Shown piece by piece: positions 38,903 through 50,900 of a stretch of 64,000 bases of DNA. Where the stretch lies: positions 13,375,182-13,439,181 of the forward strand of contig NC_087074.1 in the NCBI RefSeq assembly GCF_026151205.1, written 5' to 3'. This stretch comes from Bolinopsis microptera (Eukaryota; Ctenophora; Tentaculata; Lobata; Bolinopsidae). A program made the translations under genes and the position numbers. Within the stretch, counting starts at the first letter, position 1. Each line of letters begins with the position of its first letter. The notes under the pieces are model-generated. The model was given only the letters and a program-made list of their open reading frames with translations. It was not told the DNA's origin and searched no databases.

Positions 38903-41900
38903 ATGTCTAGTTTGTTTTGGTTTTCCCTGTTCGGCGAAGAAGAGAGTGGTGTGACTGGTGACGAGAAGGTTACTCAACCTGTGAACCCACCCGTGATACC
39001 AGCTCTGCGAGACAGATCACTCTCTGCTCAGTTCTTTAGCTTTTTCTCAGATGAAAATCAGGTGGTGAATGCAGATGCCTGTAATGAAGTAGGAGCGATT
39101 AGCAATAGTCCGGTTGCTAAGACTCTGTCAGAAATGGCTCAAAGCCTGTCAGAAATGGCTGATGAGACCATTAGGACATTTTCACCCGCTCCTGCTGTTG
39201 TTCCGCCAGTAGATCCAATTGTTGTTCAACCCGCGAAAATTTCGTACCGTAGAAAGACAGTGTTTGCTCCGACGGGTCATTTAACCCAGGTGTTGGGACC
39301 TAGTGGTAATCCAAGTTCTGGACCTTCACTGCTACTTCAAGCTTCCCAGAACCCTGTTAATTCCATTCCCGAAGAGCCTGAACCTGCCAGCACCCTTGAG
39401 GTACCGGACGAGTTTTATCATAATTTCCCCTCCTACAAATCCGTGAAAAAAGAAAAAGAAGTTCCGCTCCTCACCTCATTTTCCCGCAACCGGGCTTCTT
39501 TTAAAGACAGAGAGTCGGCAGTTTCTCAGATCGCTACGAGAACAAAAACCGAGCTCGAGGAGTCGGCCCAAGAACAATTTACAGTCAGTAATTTGACTGG
39601 TTTACCGTCAGCTGGCGGTCAGAAAGTATCCCAATTATCAAGCATTTCTGAACAAGAAAGTCCAAATCTGGATCCGGAGACGCCGGAAATTTCGTCTGTT
39701 AAGGAAGAATCATTGCCGTCCGTCGAAAATCAGCCCGGTGCAATTTACAAATACGACTCTGAAGATTACATGACTGAACAGGCAGCGAACAAGAACATGT
39801 ACACAGAATCAGACGATGACGATGTCATTACAGCAGACTTAGATTTCGAGATTTTCAAGCCTTTACCTGCTTTAACGAATTCGGCAGAAAATCTTTACTT
39901 TGTGGACTCAAACTCAAGCCTAAATGGGGACAGCGAACCACTAAACTTGATAGGTACCTCAGAGCGGTAATTTAGGATTCTACCCCGTCTTCATCATCGT
40001 GCACTGTGCACTGTGCATCCTTGTGCACTGTGCAGCCGTGCAGGCTTCAAATTGTAAAAATAATATTAGGCGCCATATGGGGTGTTCTGTTTTTGGTTCT
40101 AGTGCAAGAGTGACAACTTAAGAAAATTGGAAACTTAATCTACCTATGCGAAATTTCGATAATTCAAATTTTCGCTGACCAATTGCTCATTTCAGATCAG
40201 CTCTTGGAACTCGGATTTCTAACTGAGGAAGAGAAAGCTAAGCTTCAGAAAGTTTTGGCTGCAGATGAAAACTTACAGAAAAATCAATATAATCATTTCA
40301 TGTTAGTTCCGTCTACTTTGAATTTATCCCATAAAGCAACATAAGCTACCAGCTTGGGAGGATTTCATAAGATTATAATAATTGTTCGACATCTTGATTT
40401 TTTGGTCAGATTACGAATTTCCTTTCAAATTTTCCTGTCATTCAACCATACTGAATACTGATCATACTTTTTTGGTTTCCCATACTAATTTCACCAACTC
40501 ATTAACCCTCGCTTTTGTCAGCAAAAAGCACAAAGACTTGTACAACGAACGGAAGCAATGTCTGGCGAGCGAAGACCCTTCTGTGTGTCCGCTCTGTTTT
40601 ATAAAGTTTGGCTGGTTCACCAACTCAGGGGATGTGTGTCCGGTTCCAGCCTGCCAACTCAAAGTTTGTAATAGCTGCCGGATAACCGTCCACGATTCTT
40701 GGATCTGTCTGTTATGTCACAAAGAAAAGTAAGTGCGTGGGCGAGGGAAATACTTTGTAAAGATTAGCTGGATATTCGCAATATCATTATGTAATCTTTT
40801 CTCAGGATTCGTTGTATGCTAGACAATAAAGTAATTTGGGATACAAAAAACAATAAATCCAGAGTAATATATCTGGAATTCTGGATGCTCGAATAGTATG
40901 CATACTTTATGTCTGTTTTTATGTATAACTGATCCATTTTTTGAGTAAAGTAATTCACAGAAAGTGGTTACAAATAATTTCAATGTAGTTATTTTCTCAG
41001 AGATCTGAAAGCACAAGCAGGGTATTGGTTCCAACAGCCGGCTAAAAACAAGAAACGTGTTAAAACAGGAACAGACATATTAAAGAAGTCTCTGGATACA
41101 ACCCAGTATGGAACTAGTAAGTTTTTATTTTTTGCAACTATTGTACATTAACCGTGCGTTATGTGTCCTACGACAGATTACCAAATTTCCATTTCTTGAA
41201 TAAGTAAACACCACCTCCCAGCCTCTCTTTTCCCCTAGCCCTCATCAAAGTTCTTAAAATTTAACCTCTTAACGGTTCACATTTACGCAGCAGTTTCTCT
41301 TCTCAAGAATCAATTCTATTCCGTGTAATTTATGTATGTCATCAGTCTATTCTTCTTTTGTGTAAAAAGTTTTAATTTTTATGAGTCCTACAATAGACTG
41401 TGATATATTTAGCATATGAATAATGATCTTATTTGCTGAGCACATGGCTTTGTTATATAATATAGCTGATCCTGAGAAGTTCCCAACACACACAGAACAT
41501 TGTTCCATTGTATACATATTTTACAATACTATAATACACGTACACTGGAGTACAGTGTACACTGGTGTACAATGTACCCACTCGTACACTGGTGTACCCA
41601 CTCGTGCACTGGTGCACCTACTCGTACACTGGTAGCTGGTGCACCTACTCGTACACTGGTGTACCTACTAGTTCTTACGAGGATGTTGTTTCAGGGAAGC
41701 AGACCAGTCCTTCCCTGCTGGATCTAGTAAAGAACGAGGATATAAACCCACCGGATTCGATAGAAGCAGACGGTCCACTCTCATCCCATAACACTCAGGT
41801 ACTTATATTTACCTTGTTTAGAGCCAGCTGGAGAAGCGGAACACATATTTTCTGTCACGTGATAGCTAGTTCGGCATTTCACTGGGCAGTTGAACATTCT

Positions 41901-44900
41901 CGTCTTTTGCGAGCTAATCAAATTGCAGAAACACTGCGGCTGGCACTGCCATTGTAAGTTCTACTGTCACTAGCCAGAGCACATGCGTCTGCTTTACTTA
42001 GCTAACCGATTATGTTGTATATCTTCCTAATTTTACTACGAAAAACTGGCCAATTTATAAGTGTTGGTATGAACCTCTATCACGAGGAGATAACCAGTTT
42101 CAGTCGGAGAGCCCCGTGTCACCTGACTTTGGGAACCCCGATCTTCAACCGTCCACCCCTCCCGCAACCAAGCTGCCTGAACCGAAGCATAAGCTGCCTG
42201 AACCGAAGTCCAAGCTGCCTGAACCGAAGTCCAAGCTGCCTGAACCGAAGTCGAGCCACGTTACTCCAGAGCCAAACCACGTGACTCCCGAGCCTGTCCA
42301 CATGGCGAACCACGTGACATCACCCAATCGTGTGACTGAACAACCTAATCACGTGATCCAGCCAGTGGTACATCATGTGACCCAGCACGAGACACCAGCT
42401 CCGGTACCACCAGTACCTCCGGCGGTGGTTCAGCGTGCTCCGGTGGAGAACAACATCCCCGTGATAAACCACATCCCCCAGAGCAGCCCTCCCAAGGTAG
42501 CGATGTTGTCAGCTATATAATTATAGCTCAAGTGTCGTGTGATTCGTGTCCGCTGATCGTATCTCGTGCTAGTCTCGTTTGCTACACTGTTGCTACAATT
42601 GTAATACAAGCTAGTGCCATTGCTATAACGCTATACGATCCATGTCTTCTTATAACCTGATAACTTAATTATTTTGATCTCGTACTTTCTCTCTCACCAT
42701 TACTTCTAGAATTGTAATACAAGATGTGACCTGATTAAGTGATCTCATCCTTGCTATACTCTCTACTTCGTTAATGAGATAATTACGGCAATTTGACCTC
42801 ATTATCCCAATCCGAAATTGCTTGTTTTGAGGCTGTAAGATGTGGGAACTAAGAAATCGGGTGATCAGGTGAACTCAGAGAAAATAAATTGCTTGTTTCA
42901 GAGAGAGTTCTGGAGGGGTAATGAGAGTGTTTAGACCGTGTTCTGACCATTCTGAAGAAGAGCCGCCAACTGTAACTCACTCACCAACTGACCATCTGTT
43001 TATTCCTTTTTCTCGATCGATTAATTTTTTTTGTATGATTAACTAATAGGTTATTAAGTAATTATAAGAAATTGACAATCATTAATGGGTAATCGGGGAC
43101 CAGTAACTTAAAACTGTAACAAAATGAACAAAGACGTCTCCAAAAGGTATCAAACTGAAAAGCACAAACAGTTTTTCGATTGGATATCGAAATTGACAAA
43201 AACTCACTTAATTTGCATGTTTATCGAACAAAATTAAGTTGAAATTAGTAGAAATTGTTTGAGTACTCAAAGCAAAGTTATACTGTTTAAATCAAAGTTT
43301 GCTTTATTCGTTGTCGAGTATTTTAAACTCATGTCAGTTACACTTACAGTGATTGATAATCTACAACTTTTTTATTGTAGCATTGAAGTTTCGCGTGGAC
43401 CTTAATTTGTGCCATTGCTTAAGTTAGCTGAGAAGTTGAGTCCTATGCAACTTTATAGCAACCCTTTCAACTAGATATTACCATAATTTAACCAATTTTG
43501 TGACATTTTGTGATGATCTGTTGTAAAGCTATCGATTGCCAAAAGTACTTGGATAGAAAGAAACTGGATTGCCCTTATATAACCTAATAAAGCAATAATA
43601 AAATATAAACAATTAATTCTGTTATCGACCAACCGGTAAAGAAAGAACCCTTCCGTCAGTAGCGTATAAACTTTCCTGACTTGATTATTTATCAATTTGT
43701 ATAATCACTGTCCAAAAACGTTTTTAATTACTTAACCTTAAACTTTTCTTCTACTACGATCATTTATTATCGGGATCATTTATTTAGTAAGTACCTGACT
43801 AAACTTAATGTAGTCCGTTTCCGGCTGGGAACAGTACCGATTTTTCGCTTTTCTGATCAATATGTTTGATTGTGACGTCAAGGAAAACAAGAAAACATTC
43901 AGAACAACCACTTCTAATAATAAAGCAACGTCGACATTTAAATATTTCACTGAAACATCATTATTACGAAACATTTAAACTCCAATATTTCATTATCATA
44001 AGAATGACCTGTTTTCCCTTTCGCAAAATGTGAATAATAATCATGACTATAAATAACATGAAAAGTATGAGATTTCTATATAATACATGTGATTATTTTC
44101 TTCTACTAATAGTAATCCGGTAACATTACGGTTCACACTCAAAGCTTTGTCTCTGCTCGCTGCAAGTGCCATGGGCTGTGCCTGGAGTCCAATTAATTCA
44201 CCTTTCCTCATCTCGGCAACATCCAGCGAGCAATTATGGCTGCTGGTAAGTTATAGAGTTATAAATATCTCCGGGATTTCGACGCGGGATCATATTATCA
44301 CTCAGCCCGGCCCGCTGTTAGATAAACATCTCAAGGTGATATCATCCCGCCCCGGAAATTTGTATAAACCCGGCCCGCTTTTTAGTCGTAACTGATGTTT
44401 ATCATTCAATTCTCCGACTTACAATAATCAATGATACTGCTGATTAGAACTCGATAATAGTAGAACAGTTAGACGCGCGATCACGTGGGCGCGTCACGTG
44501 CGTACCACGTGCCACCAATAGCATACGCCGAGTCTATACCACGTGACACGAAAGCGCACCACGTGATATGAAACATCGTAACCGTCCACTTCTTTTACAC
44601 GCAAATTCCTGGGAACGTTGCCAAAGCAGCTAATTCTTGGAATTTCTCCAACGCGTGGCGTGAGAAGTTGGCGACTAGCCATCTACCCTTGTCCGTGCCC
44701 TAAAAATAGTATTGTTTTGCTTGCTCTCCTTCCAGCTCTTGTTCCTGCTAACGTTCAAGCTATTGCTCCACTATGACAGATCGGTTTGACATTCAGATTG
44801 ATTAAAAAATATTTTATCACTCTCTTCTAAAGTATAAATCCCTTGTCGAAATCGCCGGAGATAATTATAATCCATAAACACTTCACGCTCAGGGCTAAAT

Positions 44901-47900
44901 AAATGTAATCCCTCAGCTGGCGCTTCGGGATTACATATTAACACAAAACTCGTGCGCTGCGCGCACTCGTATGTGTTTATCAGATCATCCCGCTAGCGCG
45001 GGATGATCTGTTATATAAACCCTTTGCGTGGCGGGTTTATGTTATTATAACCCAATAGTGCTCGTTTTTATACGATCACAATTGGTTTATATTATATAGA
45101 ATTTATAAATTATAAAAGGCTTACACACTTTAATTTCTCCGATAATTCCCGGCTAAACTTAAATAACCACTTATGGAATGTTACAGACATCTATTGTTCT
45201 CATATTCCTAGTCAGTTCAATGCATCCAGGGACGGACGTACTGTACATTGGACACACATGATTATTCAATATTCATAGTATCCGTCCATCGTCTGACAAA
45301 AAGCACCGATTAAAAAGGTCCATGTCTGGTGTTAGACATATTGCTAAGTGGCGCAATGGATGTCGAATACATTCATCAGACAAATGGATTGAATCCTTTG
45401 AACTGACAGTTTACACATTGGATCCAATGAACACCAGAACCGCGAGCATGTTTTAAGCAATAGTGTCTACTGAGAACTGACTCAATTGAAAGTTAATATC
45501 ATCTTTCTTGGTAGTTTAACTTTCTTTGTTTTTTAATTCAGTGTGTGAAATCCAGAACACCATCGATCCCTCTGCTCTCATTTCACGTCTCATTTTATTC
45601 AGTACATCACGAACTGAACTTTTTCTTGATTAATTAAACGTTCATATATTTGTCGTAAAACTACTGAGAACCAATCAGGACAGCTCATTTCTCCTGCACG
45701 TGCGTGTACAAACTGCACGTGCGCGTACACATTGCACGTGCACTTTCATCTCAGCACACTCTAATATAAACGATTATAAGGTCATACAGAAAATCAATTT
45801 TAAGATGGGCCAGGTGTCCTCGTAGTTGATCAACTTCAGTTTTGCATGTACACAGTACACCATAATAGACACGGTATACACAACATACCTTACATTCCAC
45901 ATACATTGCACACACACACAATCACCCAGCCTTACCCATGTGCTTTATAATCAGCGCTGATCCAGACTAGCTACAAGCCACTTGCTTGTACATTGTACAA
46001 TGCATGATTTGCTGTGGATTAGCAAAATACTTGTACACTTGGAGTTTATGTAATAAGCATTCTCCTCATCACCACGTGACCTGAGTAGCTACCTAAGTCA
46101 CGTGACCTGGGTAGCTGCTTACCCTGGTAGCATACTTACCTTGTTGAATATACAATACAGATTGCGGAGCTGTTATATTGGGTCTTTAGTCTGTGAGGAG
46201 AGAGAAGGCTCGAGCTAAGGAGTAAGGACCCTCTCTCTCTCTAGATATAACCCTATATTACAGTATGACTCCCTGTTATAACCCTGTCAAGTGATGTTAT
46301 ATTGTTATATCACGGAATGTACGTAATTCTATAATTACCTCCGCACGCGATACAAACGTCGAGATGTGAAGATAAAGCAGTGGCATTAACCTGTACAGTG
46401 TACCGCGCATCATTGGTATGTGGGCTATTCCTGGAATGGTTGATGCTATTGTGGGGTCTTGCGTAAGAGTGACGTCACGATAACATGCAGAGTGACGTCA
46501 CTTCAACATAAAGTGTGACGTCAGGACTCAGGTTTATAGCATAAAGAATGGCAAGTCTGTAGGCAAACAGCTATTCAAACCCACCTTTCATACCAAGCAT
46601 ACCACGTGGTATTGGTATGCTTGGTATTTTAGAAATAGTCTGGGGGGTCTTGCGTAAGAATGACGAATAGATTACACGCGGGGTGACGTCACCATAACAT
46701 AAAGTGTGACGTCAGAGTTGAGATTAAGGTCTGTAGGCGAACACCTGGCCGAGTAAACTCGTGTGTGTTCTATTAAACTGTTAACTTCTTCTGATCAATA
46801 ATAAACTGTGGCCTGCTGGCTATTTATTTTGTGACTGGAATGAGTCGAACAAATGATGCTCCCGATGGCCATTCTTCGTGCTATTTAAGCTTAAAATGGT
46901 CACGTTCTAAAAGAAATCTTTTAAAATTCGCTGTAGGTATGGCGCCTGAGAATGGTTCAGACGTCTAATTTCAATCGATTAAAATCGCTGATAGCTGATA
47001 TATGTGATTTATATTATATCTGCTTTGAAGCTAAATCTACGAGTGCTGCGATCAAAGTAAAGAGATTTATTTTTCTATTTAATTACGTACAAAAGTAGTT
47101 TAAAATGGATGTGCGGTTGAATGTATGTTAATTAAGTATTCAACTGAGGAGCATAGACTCCAACTTTTTACTTTGCCGTGTGATTTTGTTTTGCTAAGCT
47201 TTTTAATTTTAAGCCGATTATTTAATATTCGACCGCATTCATCAATAGTTATGATGCTTTGTTCGAAATCAATCATCCTTTTAATTACCAGTAATTGTAA
47301 TATCAATTTCACATGGCGCCATGCATCTTTATTTTATTTACGTATATTTTCTTAGTTTTCATATGTTCTTTTATAATAAAAATCAATGTGGCATGATTTA
47401 CAATATTTTCTGTGCCTTCGATTATTCTCCAAAGCGACGGTACAAAATACTGATCCTTAAACAACAAATTAATTGATATAGTAATTAGTATGGATCAATC
47501 TCGAAATCATCAATTAATTAGTTCATCAATTATCCTATCAATTATATCATTAATTAATTATCTCATTATCCCGCAGGAACCAACCCCTCACACCTCGGAC
47601 CAGACAGGAAGGAACTTGAAAGCGCCCCACATACGGGATATCAAGGGGCAGAGTTTATCAGGTGTGTTGTACCGTCCTTTGCAGCATGTTTTTAGTTTCG
47701 CTTTCACTTTACAGTGTGTTTTTAAGCGTTACTTACAGCATGTTTTTACTTTCACTTTTAAATTGAGGTTTTTTTTTTCGTCTCTCAGGTGTGTTTTTTG
47801 CATGTCTCAAATTTCATTTTCACTCTAAGGTACTAGGCTATTACTTACACTAAGGCCCTCATCCTCGAAGTGCTAAATTTCAAGAGTTGATAATAATTGG

Positions 47901-50900
47901 TCAATGTAGTTGTACTATTGCAGAAAGTACCTCATACAAATTTCAAGATAACAAATTCCGTATACAATTCAAATTATTTTTCATGAGGTTCAAATACAAG
48001 TCCATATCATACCTCTCAGTTACTAAATTGTAAATTTGTTGCCTCGTTCTATATACTCGTCTCTTACTCTTAATAATGGCACATGTGCTCTGTACAGATA
48101 AGTTTATGATGTGTCTTCACAATTGTTCATTTCATTCACTCACTTGTTCGTTCGTCACTGCAGTTCTTCTTGGTTATTGTTGCACGCTCTATAAGCATGG
48201 TTTCACTTAGGTTTGAGAGACTTTTGCACGAAATGGCCACATCTACCGTATATGCGAACCCATCGATAAGTATGTCTACACCACATCACAAATTTTTTTG
48301 ATTACATAATTTCTTTAAAAAGTTGTTTTTATGCCGACTAAAATTTGTAGGAACGCCCTCTTGGTTCAATGTGGATGCGTGTTCTTGTGTATGTACAATG
48401 TAACTGTGTATATTATCTTATTATAATATCCTGTTCAGCAGATAGTGGTTTCATTAACGATGATCAGACTAAGGAAGATTCAGGGATCCTCGAGGTTTGA
48501 ACGATTACTTTCTCTTTCACTTTCATTTTCACTTTCAGTCGGAGCTTCATTTGCTATCAATTCCTCATTTTAAACTTTTCTTACTCTTTAGTTGGTAAGT
48601 GAGGATGACGACACAGACTCAACACAGTTTCACAGATACCTCATGGCGCGTAGTGTAGCGGTAAGTGCGACCTGTGATCCTCTTTATCTTTCTAAATATA
48701 GCGTTTTTTATTTTCAGGGGAATTTTGAACACATTTTTCAAAAATGTAACTTTTTTAATGTTCTTCATGAACTTTATGCATGTTTAATAATTATAAATTC
48801 ATAGGTTTAAAACTTGTTTAACTCAGCCGGACGAATTAGCGCCCCAAGCAGACACCCCACCCTCAACCCCACACGTGGAGAAGAGAGCTAAACCCCCGGA
48901 CACCCCCAACAGAAACCACGAACCCCGAAACGACTCCCATTCTTCTCACAGTCACCACCAGGTTTAGTTACTTACAATTGGGTACTTAAGAGGCATTATG
49001 AGCGTTGTTTTAATGAATTCGTTCCACAACTTTATATTGTTACTGACACTGTAACTGACCAATTATTGACACGTAAGATGGTATGACAACATGCAATAAG
49101 ATCATTTCTTATGACAAAAGTTCCAGAACTTTCTAACAATTGGTCTCTTGAGAAGCAGAGCATCCCACAGTCTCGCACTATGAGACAATAAGTGTAAGGG
49201 TCGCCTTTTAGGACGCTGGTTTTATTTGTTAGTGCAAGTACGAGTATACAATTATCGGTGATAGAAGTTTAAGTCCATAATATACTTAGAATGATCTTAT
49301 AATCACAGCTGGTCAGAATTTAATGTGTGGTACATAATAGGAATGTTGTTGTTTGATACCATGGTTGAAATGAGGCTGGCTAATCTTTAACTATTCGAAT
49401 TTAAAAGATGAAAACTTCGACAAAATTCTCGTTAATATAATGTTTTGTTAAAAATAGGCCTCAGTTATGTTACCCCTGTCCTTATTGTTGGTCGTTATTC
49501 TGAAATGAAATTAAACCATATTAGCGACAAGAGAAACGCCATTAAATATCAAAGCTTTGTTAGCTCTGACAATTATATATCTGGCCATTATTCTGCACTC
49601 TGCTTTTGTCAAAAAAATTTTGAACAGTGAGAAAAATTTGTTTTACAAAAAACATAGTGGCAGCGTTCTTTACGAGACCTTCTACAAAGGCTTTTTTATA
49701 AACGTCCCTAAAATATCTGGAGCCTTAGTTTAACTTATATGACTACAAATTGTAAAGCTCTGAAGACTGAATAATAATTCGCATCACAATTCGTTTTATT
49801 TCGGACAATTTGTTTTGAACTCTGTCTGCTCCAACCTCATATGTAACATGTGGCTGTCCTGTGGCACTTGCGGCACTAATATGTGGCACTTGCAGCACTT
49901 ATATGTGGCACTTGCGGCACTATTATATGTAATATGCGGCACTTGCACAATTAAGTGAGACACATTTGTGGCATTGTTATTTGGTATTAGACTATACACT
50001 AGTACCATAATATGCAGTATATATTAAAGTCACTTTTGTGACCTAAACTACTGTTGAGCTCTATCATGCAATAAGAGCTCAACTTCTAAAACTATTAACA
50101 GCGTGGAAAAAGTATGAGATGCTTTTGTAGATATTCAAAACCTATTACGCAATTAAATTGGTAATTAAGGGCATACAGAAGGTATTCTGCAGACACAATT
50201 TCACCCCCAAACGATTTTAAGAATTTTAAGTCATCTGAACATATGAACTTATTCCGAAACGTATCCATGTTTCTTCTTATAAGTTTAATCGCTAAAGATA
50301 TAGTCACAAAAATTAATGCTCGTTGCATTAATTAAGAGCAAAGGAAGATCAAGAAATACTTCAGCAAAATACAAACTTTCAGTTTCACAAACTAGTGGAC
50401 AAATTTCAAAAGTAGACACAGCATCGATCACTAGTTAGTAGTTATACGATTACAACAACTATATCTCAATTAGCAAGTGCCAAATATTACTTATTATGAT
50501 AATGCCTCAAGTGCCACATGTTAGTGCCGCAAGTGCTACATGTTACATATCATGATAGTGCCGCAAGTGCCACATGTTAGTGCCGCAAGTGCCGCTTGTT
50601 AGTGCCGCAAGTGCCATAGCGCCGCATTTACGTAATAAGGTCGGCTCCAGAAGGATCGCCAATACATCGCTACTAAGCCTGGTTAACATATGATTTAAGT
50701 GGCATATCTTATGCTAGTGCATCTTGGTCACGGAATTCAATGTCCTACAACGACTGTTGTCATACTGTGTTTTTGGGTAGGCCGTCTATACGGCGTATGA
50801 TACGACGTATTATGCTCATTTGTTAAGTATTGTACTCATTTGTTAAGTATTATGCTCATTTGTTAAGTATTATGCTCATTTGTCAAGTATTATGCTCATT

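Noticed and set aside
48214-48265. Possible extra small Slp exon (FERLLHEMATSTVYANPS)
   Set aside because: It has a fair acceptor and a GTATGT donor, but its entry phase does not match the exon ending at 47661, whereas skipping it keeps the frame.
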